A stretch of 64,000 bases of DNA from Bacteroidaceae bacterium (GTDB lineage Bacteria; Bacteroidota; Bacteroidia; Bacteroidales; Bacteroidaceae): positions 57,125 to 121,124 of the forward strand of contig JAFYNL010000012.1 of the NCBI GenBank assembly GCA_017548075.1, in the 5' to 3' direction. This document shows, piece after piece, positions 1 through 8,520 of the stretch; the stretch's first letter is position 1; each line of letters begins with the position of its first letter. Below the pieces are notes generated by a model, which saw only the letters and a program-made list of their open reading frames with translations, ran no database searches and was not told the DNA's origin. The position numbers and the translations under genes are program-made.

Positions 1-651
1 GGCCTTACAAGAGCCACCATAGAGAATAGAAGTCTCGTCGGCAGCCTGAGCACCATAGACATCGGCAACACACTTACGGATGTAAGCGTGGATTTCCTCA
101 GCCTGTTCAGCTGTTGCGGTCTTACCTGTACCGATAGCCCAGATTGGTTCGTAGGCAATCACGATGTTCTTCCATTGTTCAGCAGAAAGGTGGAATACAC
201 TTCCTTCGAGTTCTGCCTTGCAGACTGCTTCCTGCTGATTTGCTTCGCGTTGCTCAAGGCTTTCGCCAATGCAGAAAATGACCTTCAGACCATTTGCAAG
301 AGCGAGGTCAACCTTATCCTTCAGGATTTCGGGAGTCTCATTATAGTATTCGCGGCGTTCACTATGGCCAAGAATCACATATTCTGCACCTGTGCTCTTT
401 ACCATTGCTGCACTTACCTCACCAGTATAAGCGCCGCTTTCCTTGTTTGCACAGTTCTCTGCACTAACGGCAATCACGCTGTCCTTCAGCAGTTCGCTCA
501 GGGTTGCGAGATGGATGAAAGGTGTGCCGATGATAACTTCGCAGTTAGGTTTCTCAGCAGCCAGAATGTCTTTCAGTTCAGTGGCGAGAGCTACGCCTTC
601 CTGCAGGGTCTTGTTCATTTTCCAGTTGCCTGCTACGATTTTCTTTCTCAT
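1..651 (-). other. tpiA: Triosephosphate isomerase domain of the fusion, with possible internal start at 651
   Basis: This 217-residue part converts dihydroxyacetone phosphate and glyceraldehyde 3-phosphate in glycolysis. All three catalytic regions are present: the Lys in GNWKMN at the N-terminus, the His in LGHSERR and the Glu in [12 protein letters not shown], followed by YGGSCKA near the phosphate-binding end. The ATG at 651 is exactly where stand-alone TpiA starts, so internal initiation could give normal free enzyme. No Shine-Dalgarno sequence is visible, which is usual for this phylum. The enzyme is normally about 250 residues, so the missing end is short. Confidence 0.9.
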
Positions 652-1905
652 TTGTTTTGTAGTTTTTATTTGGTTTACATTTCTTTTTTGTTTCCGTTTG
701 TTTAGGGCGACACTTATTGCATCAATGAAGAGGAAAAGCAAGAGAGGCAGGATGTACCAACTCAAGATGCGGAAAATTGTGTCTCGCTTCGAGCTGACTT
801 TCTGCTCAGGTTGTTTCTTCAGTTCCTCTGGAGTTGGGAGGTCTGTCGAAGGCCATTTGCCAACAACTTTGCCGTCGTGAAGGAGCATCAGACCTGGGTT
901 CGAGCGAATCATCGTCTTGAGGACGACTGCATCTGCATGGCAGAATGGATACTCGGCACCAGTCGTTTCCTTCCAATTGGCAATAGCTTCCTTGCCACTT
1001 GAAGTGAGACAATAGAAGTCGTAACCTGCCTCCTGACTATAGTCGTAGAGCGCAAGCAAATCGCCCATCACTCCATCATCGGCCTTCTCGAGATAAGGAG
1101 CAACCAACAGGAAAGTGTAACCTTCGTTACAAAGTATCGGGTTCGTGAGGTCTTCCCCACTTTCTGCATCCTGAATGAACAGCTCCCCTACTCCAGTTAG
1201 TTTGGTCGGCTCAACCTGAACGGTTCGCGAATCAACGAAAGTCCAAGTGCTGTCGGGATAGTCCTCGAGTGCGAACTCCTTCTGCACACCGTCTCTCTCC
1301 AAAATGAAGGTTGTGATGAACTGGCCGAAGTTCTGTTGGTCGTCGAACCAAGCTTTTCGTACATCTGCTCCAAGATGATAAGGACGGAAGTCGATGACGG
1401 GAAGCCTCCAAAGGTTGTAACTGGCGAAGAGGACGGCAAAGACAAAGGAATAGAGCGCCACCATCCACTGGTTCTTCTTCGTTATAAAGTGCGGCATCAG
1501 TTTATAGTACCGCAAAGCGATGATAGAGAGGATGAGCAGAACGACATTCTTTGCGAAGGTCTGCCAATTGCTGAGCACGAGTGCATCGCCGAAACAACCG
1601 CAGTCGGACACAGGACTCTTGAGTGCCAGATAGAATGTCAACGGCGTCATGATGAGCAGGAAGCATATCGACACACTTGTTGCCAAACGCCTCCGAATGC
1701 CGAAGAAAAGGTAGATGCCTATCAGGAACTCAATGACGCCCAAGACACAAGCCAGCACCAAAGGCAACCATTCCGGCATGAGATTGGTCATTCCGAAAGC
1801 CGCTGCATAGTCCTCAATCTTGTATTGAGTGCCTCGAGGGTCGATGAGTTTCACCACACCCGAGAACAAGTACGTCAGCGCAAGCACAAAACGTACAATG
1901 AACAT
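1..1905 (-). CDS. DoxX-family membrane protein fused in frame to triosephosphate isomerase (partial)
   Basis: One open frame runs from ATG at 1905 through the window edge without a stop. Residues 1 to about 418 are a DoxX/MauE-like protein: four hydrophobic segments in the first 150 residues, a DCGCFG motif of the kind seen in MauE/DoxX proteins, then a thioredoxin-like extracytoplasmic part and a last membrane segment near residue 395. After a basic linker (NKRKQKRN) the frame continues into triosephosphate isomerase at residue 419. In other Bacteroidales I recall the order DUF1599, DoxX protein, tpiA as separate adjacent genes, so the order is kept but the stop between them is gone. A GTG at 1944, overlapping the DUF1599 gene, is an alternative start. 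I read every codon across the junction. TIM could also be made from its own ATG at 651. About 30 C-terminal TIM residues lie outside the window. Confidence 0.85.
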   Translation of the reverse strand, partial: MFIVRFVLALTYLFSGVVKLIDPRGTQYKIEDYAAAFGMTNLMPEWLPLVLACVLGVIEFLIGIYLFFGIRRRLATSVSICFLLIMTPLTFYLALKSPVSDCGCFGDALVLSNWQTFAKNVVLLILSIIALRYYKLMPHFITKKNQWMVALYSFVFAVLFASYNLWRLPVIDFRPYHLGADVRKAWFDDQQNFGQFITTFILERDGVQKEFALEDYPDSTWTFVDSRTVQVEPTKLTGVGELFIQDAESGEDLTNPILCNEGYTFLLVAPYLEKADDGVMGDLLALYDYSQEAGYDFYCLTSSGKEAIANWKETTGAEYPFCHADAVVLKTMIRSNPGLMLLHDGKVVGKWPSTDLPTPEELKKQPEQKVSSKRDTIFRILSWYILPLLLFLFIDAISVALNKRKQKRNVNQIKTTKQMRKKIVAGNWKMNKTLQEGVALATELKDILAAEKPNCEVIIGTPFIHLATLSELLKDSVIAVSAENCANKESGAYTGEVSAAMVKSTGAEYVILGHSERREYYNETPEILKDKVDLALANGLKVIFCIGESLEQREANQQEAVCKAELEGSVFHLSAEQWKNIVIAYEPIWAIGTGKTATAEQAEEIHAYIRKCVADVYGAQAADETSILYGGSCKA

Positions 1906-1921
1906 CGCTATGAGCGCTAAC

Positions 1922-2479
1922 TTATGCTTGAGGTTCGTCTTCACCGAAAGTCAACTTAATCAAGCCGAAGACGGCATAATTCAACATATCCATATAGTTG
2001 GCATCCACACCTTCCGACACCAGAGTATCGCCCTCAAGCAACTCAATCTGCTTAGTACGGAAGACCTTCATCAGGATGAGGTCAGTATAGCTGCTGATTC
2101 TCATTCCTCGCCAAGCCTCATCATAGTCGTGATTCTTGCGCAACATCAATTGCAGAGCACCATTCGCATGCTTGTCATAAGCCTCTATGGCCTCTTCGTT
2201 CGTCATATCATCGGGCTTCTCGCTGAAACCTTTCTCGAGTTGGATGAGACCGATAATCGCATAGTTCACAATGCCGATGAACTCTGGACGAATGCCTTCA
2301 TCAACATAGGCCACACCTTTCGTCTCGATGCTGCGGATGCGATTGGCCTTGATGTATATCTGGTCGGTAAGCGACGAAGGACGCAGAATGCGCCAAGCAG
2401 CCCCGTAGTCATGCAGCTTCTTGACAAACAAAGCACGGCACTCCGCCATCACCTTCTCGAACTGTTCCTGAGTATTCAT
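1922..2479 (-). CDS. DUF1599 domain protein, two tandem copies
   Basis: The 185-residue protein belongs to the DUF1599 family of the Bacteroidetes; its function is not established. It is an internal duplication: residues about 8-84 and 100-178 both carry a K..HDYG/DAAW-type motif ([10 protein letters not shown] and [10 protein letters not shown]), a following S.TD.I or SYTDLI stretch and an NYA..GLI segment. It has no signal peptide or membrane segment. The gene ends 17 bp before the ATG of the DoxX-TIM gene on the same strand (or overlaps it if the GTG at 1944 is used), so the two are probably one operon. A TAnnTTTG element lies 24 bp upstream. Confidence 0.85.
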   Translation of the reverse strand: MNTQEQFEKVMAECRALFVKKLHDYGAAWRILRPSSLTDQIYIKANRIRSIETKGVAYVDEGIRPEFIGIVNYAIIGLIQLEKGFSEKPDDMTNEEAIEAYDKHANGALQLMLRKNHDYDEAWRGMRISSYTDLILMKVFRTKQIELLEGDTLVSEGVDANYMDMLNYAVFGLIKLTFGEDEPQA

Positions 2480-2502
2480 TGATGTATTAATATATTCGCG
2501 TG

Positions 2503-2510
2503 CAAATTTA
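2503..2510 (-). promoter_or_regulatory. Promoter -7 element for the DUF1599 / DoxX-TIM operon
   Basis: TAAATTTG on the minus strand fits the Bacteroidetes TAnnTTTG -7 box. It predicts a start of transcription near 2495 and a short leader before the ATG at 2479. Confidence 0.6.
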
Positions 2511-2571
2511 CTACATTATTTTTAATTATGACGCATCTCGCACCAAAAATGTTTGAATAACGCAACATTTG

Positions 2572-2703
2572 ACATTTCTGAACTACCCTAGTGAAGTTTG
2601 CAAAGTTAACGCGGGTTAATTGCAAAGTTAACGTGTTAAGTTGACGAAGTTAACGTGTTACGATTGCAAACATAACACGTTACGTTTGGAATTTAACCTG
2701 ATA
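2572..2703. repeat. 22-bp-unit intergenic array A
   Basis: Six units between glyA and the DUF1599 gene (both minus). Units 2638-2659, 2660-2681 and 2682-2703 are exactly 22 bp. The two before them are 24 and 20 bp, so together they keep the 44-bp spacing. Core blocks are GTTAACGTGTT, ATAACACGTT and TTTAACCTG. The outermost unit (2572-2593) is degenerate and ends in ACCCTAGTG. The array begins 65 bp after the glyA stop and overlaps the foot of the stem-loop at 2697-2756. Confidence 0.8.
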
Positions 2704-2756
2704 ACGAAATGGCAGCAAGCCTGCTTCGATGCAAACTTGCCGCCATTATTATCAGG
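2697..2756 (-). terminator. Large stem-loop after glyA
   Basis: CCTGATAA at 2697-2704 pairs with TTATCAGG at 2749-2756, and ATGGCAGCAAG at 2709-2719 pairs with CTTGCCGCCAT at 2736-2746 with one mismatch. The structure begins 12 nt after the glyA stop codon. There is no clear T-tract, so it may be a 3'-end stability structure or processing site rather than a classical terminator. Confidence 0.5.
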
Positions 2757-2768
2757 AATCCCTCCTCT

Positions 2769-4049
2769 TTAGTAAGCGAAGATGGGATAGTTTGCCATGA
2801 TGGCATTCACTTCGCTACGAACCTGAGCGATAACTGCCTCATCCTCAGGAGCGTTGAGTACGCGCTCGATGAACTCGGCTATCTTCACCATCAGGTCTTC
2901 TTTGGCTCCTCTTGTAGTGATAGCAGGAGTTCCGAGACGGATGCCAGAAGTCTGGAAAGCGCTTCGAGAATCGAACGGAACCATGTTCTTGTTGACCGTC
3001 AAATCGGCTGCAACAAGGGCCTTTTCAGCAACCTTGCCAGTCAAATCGGGGTATTTGCTCCTCAAATCAACAAGCATAGAATGGTTGTCAGTACCGCCTG
3101 AAACGATATCGAAACCTCTCTTAATCAGTTCGTTAGCGAGAGTCGCAGCATTCTTCTTCACTTGCTTTGCCCATTCCTTGAACTCTGGCTGGAGTGCTTC
3201 GCCGAAAGCAACGGCCTTAGCAGCAATAACATGCTCCAAGGGACCGCCTTGAATGCCTGGGAAGACAGCACTATTCAGGAGTGCAGACATCTTCTTAATC
3301 TCGCCTTTTGGAGTTGTTTTGCCCCAAGGATTGTCGAAGTCTTTGCCCATGAGAATAATACCTCCACGAGGACCACGAAGCGTCTTGTGAGTCGTACTTG
3401 TGACGATATGAGCGTACTTGACTGGGTTATCGAGGAGACCAGCTGCAATAAGACCTGCAGGATGAGCCATATCAATCATCAGGAGAGCCCCTACCTTATC
3501 GGCAATCTGACGCATTCTGGCATAATCCCACTCACGGCTATAAGCCGAACCACCGCCGATGATGAGCTTGGGTTTGTGCTCGATAGCGAGTTGTTCCATC
3601 TCGTCATAATCCACTCTTCCAGTCTCTTTCTTGAGGTTATAACCAACTGGCTTGTAGATGATTCCACTTGTATTGACGAGAGAACCGTGGCTGAGATGAC
3701 CTCCGTGATCAAGGTTCAAGCCCATGAAAGTGTCTCCAGGATTGAGACAAGCCAGGAAGACTGCGGCATTTGCTTGAGCTCCTGAATGTGGCTGAACATT
3801 TGCATATTCTGCTCCAAACAACTCGCAAACGCGATCAATAGCAAGTTGCTCAACCTCATCAACCACCTGACAACCGCCATAATAACGCTTGCCTGGATAG
3901 CCTTCGGCATATTTGTTGGTCAGGCAGGAACCCATTGCCGCCATAACCTGGTCGCTTACATAGTTCTCAGAGGCAATCAACTCGATGCCTTTGCGCTGTC
4001 GCTCGTCCTCCTTCGCAATGAGGGAGAAGATGATTTTGTCTTTTTCCAT
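2769..4049 (-). CDS. glyA: Serine hydroxymethyltransferase
   Basis: A 426-residue PLP enzyme that converts serine and tetrahydrofolate into glycine and 5,10-methylene-tetrahydrofolate in the cytoplasm, the main source of one-carbon units. The sequence is colinear with bacterial GlyA: N-terminal IELIASENY (21-29), [15 protein letters not shown] around 45, the HGGHLSHG loop (115-122) and the PLP lysine K222 in the [10 protein letters not shown] motif. Length is normal. It follows pyrI on the same strand after a 35-bp gap without its own promoter-like element, so it is probably cotranscribed with pyrBI. That links one-carbon and pyrimidine supply. Confidence 0.97.
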   Translation of the reverse strand: MEKDKIIFSLIAKEDERQRKGIELIASENYVSDQVMAAMGSCLTNKYAEGYPGKRYYGGCQVVDEVEQLAIDRVCELFGAEYANVQPHSGAQANAAVFLACLNPGDTFMGLNLDHGGHLSHGSLVNTSGIIYKPVGYNLKKETGRVDYDEMEQLAIEHKPKLIIGGGSAYSREWDYARMRQIADKVGALLMIDMAHPAGLIAAGLLDNPVKYAHIVTSTTHKTLRGPRGGIILMGKDFDNPWGKTTPKGEIKKMSALLNSAVFPGIQGGPLEHVIAAKAVAFGEALQPEFKEWAKQVKKNAATLANELIKRGFDIVSGGTDNHSMLVDLRSKYPDLTGKVAEKALVAADLTVNKNMVPFDSRSAFQTSGIRLGTPAITTRGAKEDLMVKIAEFIERVLNAPEDEAVIAQVRSEVNAIMANYPIFAY

Positions 4050-4084
4050 TGTGATTTTATTGTTCCTAATTTGTTTGTGTTATC

Positions 4085-4540
4085 CTAAACGAGTTTTACA
4101 TCCGAAAGGCTGATTTCCCTGTTGCAATAGTGGCATTGAAGGGTCCCGCGTTCCTTTCCGAGGAAGTGGAAACGGGTCTTCATCGGCTCATTATTGGTGA
4201 TGCACTTGTGATTGTCGCATTTCACGATGCCTATCAGCTCTTCCGGCATCTTCACTTCCTTCTTCTCCACCACTTCATAGTCGCGAATGATGCTGAGAGT
4301 TACGTTTGGCGCAACTACCGAAAGTTGGTTGATTTCGTCATCAGAAAAGAACTTGTCGGCAATCTTAATGATGCTTTTGTGACGCATCTTCTTGCTCTTG
4401 AGGTTGTAGCCAACTGTGACAGCCGAATGCACGTTCTCGAGATGAAGCAAACTTATCACTTCGAAGAGTTTGGCAGAAGGTATGTGGTCGATGACTGTGC
4501 CGTTCTCGAGGGCAGCCACCTGAAGTTCCTGACGTTTCAT
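4085..4540 (-). CDS. pyrI: Aspartate carbamoyltransferase regulatory chain
   Basis: The 151-residue protein is the regulatory subunit that binds nucleotide effectors and holds catalytic PyrB trimers together. The N-terminal half is the allosteric domain ([14 protein letters not shown]); the C-terminal half has the structural zinc site with Cys108, Cys113, Cys136 and Cys139. I chose ATG at 4540 because it starts the conserved [14 protein letters not shown] sequence and overlaps the pyrB stop as ATGA. The frame extends upstream to 4597, but that part is only pyrB read in another frame. The overlap suggests translational coupling with PyrB. Confidence 0.95.
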   Translation of the reverse strand: MKRQELQVAALENGTVIDHIPSAKLFEVISLLHLENVHSAVTVGYNLKSKKMRHKSIIKIADKFFSDDEINQLSVVAPNVTLSIIRDYEVVEKKEVKMPEELIGIVKCDNHKCITNNEPMKTRFHFLGKERGTLQCHYCNREISLSDVKLV

Positions 4541-5484
4541 GAGATGATGGTTTTGTCGTTGATAATATCGTCGAGAGTGATGCCGAGAGTGTCGCAAAGG
4601 ATTGCTTCGCGAGCATAAAGTCCGTTGCGAGCCTGCTGGAAGTAGTATGCGTAAGGCGTATCGTCGATGCTATACTCTATTTCATTGACTCTGGGAAGGG
4701 GGTGAAGAATCTTCATATTGGACTTTGCTTTAGAGAGCATAGAACGGTTCAAGAGGTAACGATCCTTGACGCGTTCGTACTCATCAAGGTCGGTAAAGCG
4801 TTCCCTTTGCACGCGTGTCATATATAATATGTCTGCTCCGGCAATCGTGTCAGCATCAAAATCCTGGTGCTCAACAAAGTTGATTCCCTTCTCGCGACAG
4901 TACATCTTATAGTGCTCAGGCATAGCCAATTCGTCTGGAGCAATGAAGTGGAAGGTAGGATTGAAGTGTCTCATAGCCGTAAGGAGGCTGTGAACTGTGC
5001 GACCAAACTTAAGGTCTCCCACCAAATAGATGTTAAGGTTCTCCAGAGTTCCCTGAGTTTGATAGATGGTGTAAAGGTCGAGCATAGTTTGGCTGGGATG
5101 TTGATTGGCTCCGTCTCCTGCATTAACGATAGGGACAGGCGACACCTCACTCGCATATTGGGCTGCGCCTTCCAGATAATGTCGCATCACAATAATGTCG
5201 GCATAATTCGACACCATCATAATCGTGTCCTTCAAGGTCTCGCCTTTTGTGCCGCTAGTTACTTTAGGATCGGCAAAACCAATCACCTTCGCACCAAGTC
5301 GATTGGCCGCAGTCTCGAAACTGAGACGGGTGCGAGTGCTTGGCTCGAAGAACAAAGTGGCTACGATTCTACCCTCGAGAAGGCGTCGATTGGGATGCTT
5401 CTCAAACTCCTGAGCCATCCGGATAAGATACTCAATCTTCTCTCGCGAATGGTTGGCTATGGTTACAAGGCTTCTACTTTCCAT
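4537..5484 (-). CDS. pyrB: Aspartate carbamoyltransferase catalytic chain
   Basis: A 315-residue enzyme catalysing the first committed step of pyrimidine synthesis, condensing carbamoyl phosphate with aspartate. The carbamoyl-phosphate loop is [13 protein letters not shown] with STRTR at 49-53. The [10 protein letters not shown] segment near 125 and HPLPRVNEI near 265 are also diagnostic. Length is normal. It is the first gene of a pyrB-pyrI-glyA operon, and a -7 element sits 21 bp upstream, giving a leader of only about 13 nt. That leaves no room for a leader-peptide attenuator. Confidence 0.97.
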   Translation of the reverse strand: MESRSLVTIANHSREKIEYLIRMAQEFEKHPNRRLLEGRIVATLFFEPSTRTRLSFETAANRLGAKVIGFADPKVTSGTKGETLKDTIMMVSNYADIIVMRHYLEGAAQYASEVSPVPIVNAGDGANQHPSQTMLDLYTIYQTQGTLENLNIYLVGDLKFGRTVHSLLTAMRHFNPTFHFIAPDELAMPEHYKMYCREKGINFVEHQDFDADTIAGADILYMTRVQRERFTDLDEYERVKDRYLLNRSMLSKAKSNMKILHPLPRVNEIEYSIDDTPYAYYFQQARNGLYAREAILCDTLGITLDDIINDKTIIS

Positions 5485-5504
5485 TGCTTTACATTTTTCC
5501 GTTG

Positions 5505-5512
5505 CAAAGATA
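5505..5512 (-). promoter_or_regulatory. Promoter -7 element for pyrB-pyrI-glyA
   Basis: TATCTTTG on the minus strand matches TAnnTTTG exactly. Predicted transcription start is near 5497. Confidence 0.7.
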
Positions 5513-5607
5513 CTAAAAAGATTAGAGATTAGGGATTACAGATGAGAGTTATTTTCATAATTATCACATTTTGATTTTAATTATTTTGAATTTTGAATTT
5601 AATGTCG

Positions 5608-5615
5608 TACCTTTG
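5608..5615 (+). promoter_or_regulatory. Promoter -7 element for the penicillin-binding protein gene
   Basis: TACCTTTG, with TTTTGA at 5584-5589 in the -33 position. The element lies inside a longer reading frame opening at TTG 5593, which is why the downstream ATG at 5638 is taken as the start. Confidence 0.7.
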
Positions 5616-5637
5616 TAGTCTTAAAACATCATTTCTA

Positions 5638-7977
5638 ATGAGAAAGAAGGTTTTCCGCATCCTTTGGACGTGTTACATTCTGGGAATTCTCGCCATAGGT
5701 CTCATCTTCTTCTGCATCTTTACGGGAGCCATCGGCTATATGCCCGACATCCAACAACTGCAGAATCCTGTAAACAAGTTCGCCACACAAGTCTTCTCAG
5801 CTGACGGAAAACAGTTGGGAACATGGAGCTATAGTAGTGCGAACCGCGTCTTTTCCGACTACGACGAACTGCCTCCTGCCCTTGTTCAGGCTCTTATAGC
5901 GACTGAAGATGTTCGTTTCTACGAGCACAACGGCATCGACTTCCAGGCTTTGATGCGTGCCATTGTAAAACGAGGAGTACTCCAACAGAAGAGTGCTGGC
6001 GGCGGAAGTACCATCACTCAACAGCTTGCCAAGCAGCTATACTCCGAGAAGGCTGCCACAACAATGGAGCGTCTCTTCCAAAAGCCCATTGAATGGGTGA
6101 TAGCACTTAAGCTGGAACGCTTCTACACGAAGGAAGAAATCATAAGTATGTACTTCAACTACTTCGACTTCCTTCATAATGCCGTGGGCATCAAGACAGC
6201 TGCCCAAACGTACTTCAGCAAAGAGCCAAGCGCACTCGACACCTGTCAGTGTGCACTGCTTGTAGGCATGTGTAAGAACCCAAGTCTCTATAATCCAGTT
6301 CGTTATCCGGAACGTTGTATCGACCGACGCAATACAGTATTGTTGCAAATGGAGAAGGCCGGATTCCTTTCAGAAGAACAGCGCGAAGAACTCAGGGAAA
6401 GGGAACTTGAACTCAATTTCCATCGTGTCAGCCACAAGGAAGGACATGCAACCTATCTGCGCGACTATCTTCGTCAAATCTTGATGGCAAAGAAACCGGT
6501 TCGAAGCGACTATGCATCCTGGCAAAAGCAGAAGTTCTACGATGACTCGTTGGCTTGGGAACAAGACCCCATCTATGGTTGGTGCAACAAGAACTACAAC
6601 AGAGATGGACGTCCCTACAACATCTATACCGATGGTTTGAAAGTCTATACGACCATCGACAGTCGCATGCAAGAGTATGCCGAGCAAGCCGTCGCCAAGC
6701 ACGTTACTGGCGAGTTGCAGCCTCTCTTCAATAAGGAACTGCGCAACAACAGAAATGCTCCTTACACTTCATCCATTTCTTCGGAAAAAGCAAAAGCAAA
6801 CCTCGCAAGAGCAAAACGTCAAAGTCCGCGTTACACAGAAATGAAGAAGGCCGGTTATAGCGATGCAGAGATTGACGAAGCCTTCCAGAAACCCATCGAA
6901 ATGGTTGTTTACACTCTTCAAGGTGACAAGGATACAGTAATGTCCCCCCTCGATAGTATCCGCTATTATAAGTCTTTCCTTCGTACAGGCTTTATGTGTA
7001 TGGACACAGAAACGGGACATGTGAAGGCTTACGTTGGCGGCGTCGATTACAGCCATTTCCAGTATGATATGTGTACACTTGGTAAGAATCAGGTCGGTTC
7101 TACCATCAAACCTTATCTTTATTCGCTGGCTATGGAGAGCGGATGGTCGCCTTGCGATGTCGCTCCAAATGTTCAACAGACTTATTATGTGCCAGGAAGT
7201 GGAGCTTGGACACCTAGAAACGGAAGCCGAGCAAGGTATGGAGAGATGGTGACACTCAAGTGGGGTCTGTCAACGAGTAACAACTGGATTTCTGCTTATC
7301 TGCTCAATCAGTTGAGTCCCGACCTGTTTGTCAAACTCTTGCACGACTTCGGAATACAGAATCAGGACATTCATCCTTCCCTTTCTCTCTGCCTTGGTCC
7401 TTGCGATATCTCAGTCGCAGAGATGGTTGGAGCATATTCTGCCTTCCCGCAAAAAGGCGTTCGTCGCACTCCTCTCTATGTGACTCGCATCGAGGATAGC
7501 GATGGAAATGTGCTCGCTCAGTTCCAGTCGAGAGTGAAAGAAGTGATTTCCGAGGAGTCGGCCTACAAGATGATTATCATGATGCGAGGCGTCATCGATG
7601 GCGGTACAGGCCAGCGTATGCGCAATCGTTACCACATAACTGCTCCGATGGGAGGCAAAACAGGAACGACCAACGACAATAGCGATGGTTGGTTTGTCGG
7701 CTATACTCCGCGACTTTGCTTTGGTGCGTGGGTTGGTGGAGACGAGCACGACATTCACTTTGCCAGCATGGCATACGGACAAGGTGCTAATGCAGCCCTT
7801 CCCATCTCTGCCTATTTCCTGCAGAAAGTCTTTGCAGACAAGCAACTTGGCTACAGTCAATCGGAAGACTTCGACATTCCCGCCTCCTTTAATCCCTGCA
7901 ATACCTACATCTCAGGCGAAGAGGAAGAGGAGGAAGAAGTTGAGGAAGACGACGATTTCTTCTTCGAGGATGACTGA
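5638..7977 (+). CDS. mrcA: Class A penicillin-binding protein (PBP1A type)
   Basis: A 779-residue bifunctional peptidoglycan synthase anchored in the inner membrane by an N-terminal segment (about residues 8-33). The GT51 transglycosylase domain has the TEDVRFYEHNGID motif with catalytic Glu90, then GGSTITQQLAKQL and the distal glutamate region. The transpeptidase domain has all three motifs: STIK with Ser488, SNN at 547-549 and KTGT at 674. The C-terminus is a strongly acidic tail of about 20 Glu/Asp plus aromatic residues. A longer frame starts at TTG 5593, but its extra sequence contains the promoter. The gene is divergent from pyrB and appears monocistronic. Confidence 0.96.
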   Translation: MRKKVFRILWTCYILGILAIGLIFFCIFTGAIGYMPDIQQLQNPVNKFATQVFSADGKQLGTWSYSSANRVFSDYDELPPALVQALIATEDVRFYEHNGIDFQALMRAIVKRGVLQQKSAGGGSTITQQLAKQLYSEKAATTMERLFQKPIEWVIALKLERFYTKEEIISMYFNYFDFLHNAVGIKTAAQTYFSKEPSALDTCQCALLVGMCKNPSLYNPVRYPERCIDRRNTVLLQMEKAGFLSEEQREELRERELELNFHRVSHKEGHATYLRDYLRQILMAKKPVRSDYASWQKQKFYDDSLAWEQDPIYGWCNKNYNRDGRPYNIYTDGLKVYTTIDSRMQEYAEQAVAKHVTGELQPLFNKELRNNRNAPYTSSISSEKAKANLARAKRQSPRYTEMKKAGYSDAEIDEAFQKPIEMVVYTLQGDKDTVMSPLDSIRYYKSFLRTGFMCMDTETGHVKAYVGGVDYSHFQYDMCTLGKNQVGSTIKPYLYSLAMESGWSPCDVAPNVQQTYYVPGSGAWTPRNGSRARYGEMVTLKWGLSTSNNWISAYLLNQLSPDLFVKLLHDFGIQNQDIHPSLSLCLGPCDISVAEMVGAYSAFPQKGVRRTPLYVTRIEDSDGNVLAQFQSRVKEVISEESAYKMIIMMRGVIDGGTGQRMRNRYHITAPMGGKTGTTNDNSDGWFVGYTPRLCFGAWVGGDEHDIHFASMAYGQGANAALPISAYFLQKVFADKQLGYSQSEDFDIPASFNPCNTYISGEEEEEEEVEEDDDFFFEDD

Positions 7978-8114
7978 AGAAGACTAGCCTACCTTTTTAG
8001 CAAAAATAGTGTTGGTTTGTGTTAATAAAGTGTTAATGTCTTGACATAAATCAACAAAACTGGTATTTTACCAACATTTCTTGCAAGTTTTATTGTGGGA
8101 TAGAAAAATTGCCG

Positions 8115-8122
8115 TACCTTTG
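8115..8122 (+). promoter_or_regulatory. Promoter for the candidate small RNA
   Basis: TACCTTTG -7 box with a TTG at 8093-8095, 19 bp upstream, in the -33 position. No reading frame of note follows; a hairpin with a T-tract ends the unit at 8265. Confidence 0.65.
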
Positions 8123-8128
8123 CAGTGC

Positions 8129-8265
8129 AAAAACAAACAAGCTGTGTTTTACAGCACTCATGATTAAGTTTTTGTTTTAGGTTAAGAAGATTTGTTTGAA
8201 GGTTAATAATAGTTGTTAGTTTTAGTTTTTGGAGAAGCAATCCGTGAGGACCGCTTCTTTTTTTT
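8129..8265 (+). ncRNA. Candidate small RNA, about 137 nt, with own promoter and intrinsic terminator
   Basis: The segment between the PBP gene and array B has a consensus promoter (8115-8122) and ends in a textbook terminator: AGAAGC at 8233-8238 pairs with GCTTCT at 8253-8258, with an inner TCC/GGA pairing, followed by a run of T. A small hairpin GCTGT-loop-ACAGC occupies 8141-8155 near the predicted 5' end. There is no plausible plus-strand coding frame. The middle is AT-rich. I do not recognise the family; a trans-acting regulatory RNA or a known Bacteroidales structured RNA are both possible. Confidence 0.55.
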
Positions 8266-8297
8266 GTCCCTAATCGAACGCATCAAGGGTAACAAGG

Positions 8298-8451
8298 GTG
8301 TTGCCAAACGTCACCAGTCAAGTTTTCAAACGACGCCAGTTACGTTGGCAAAGTTAACGTGTTACGATTGCAATCATAACGTGTTATGATGACGAAGTTA
8401 ACGTGTTATGTTTGCCAACGTAACCTGTGAAGTTTGAAATCATCACCATAT
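8298..8451. repeat. 22-bp-unit intergenic array B (seven exact units)
   Basis: Seven consecutive units of exactly 22 bp: 8298-8319, 8320-8341, 8342-8363, 8364-8385, 8386-8407, 8408-8429 and 8430-8451. The three central units end in TAACGTGTT; the outer ones carry CGCCAGTT, GTAACCTGTG and ATCACC. The left flank TTTTCAAACGACGCCAGTTA and the reverse complement of the right flank TTTCAAACTTCACAGGTTA mirror each other, so the array is also one long inverted repeat. It sits in the convergent gap between the PBP and protease genes. This is the best example in the window. Confidence 0.92.
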
Positions 8452-8457
8452 AAAAGA

Positions 8458-8501
8458 AAACCCCTGCAAGGAAGTCCGTCAGAACTCACCTGCAGGGGTT
8501 T
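8458..8501. terminator. Bidirectional intrinsic terminator
   Basis: AAACCCCTGCA at 8458-8468 pairs perfectly with TGCAGGGGTTT at 8491-8501. It lies 19 bp beyond the protease stop codon, between that gene and array B, so array B is probably outside the protease transcript. Confidence 0.85.
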
Positions 8502-8520
8502 GTTGAAAGAGCTTGTTTCC

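Noticed and set aside
5593-5637. Upstream TTG start of the penicillin-binding protein
   Set aside because: The consensus promoter at 5608-5615 lies inside it, so it is not transcribed as coding sequence.
8022-8240. 72-codon minus-strand frame opposite the small-RNA candidate
   Set aside because: It is antisense to a segment with its own plus-strand promoter and terminator, and has AT-driven composition without features.
8298-8451. CRISPR array
   Set aside because: There is no constant repeat separated by unique spacers; every 22-bp unit is a degenerate version of one consensus, and no cas gene is present.
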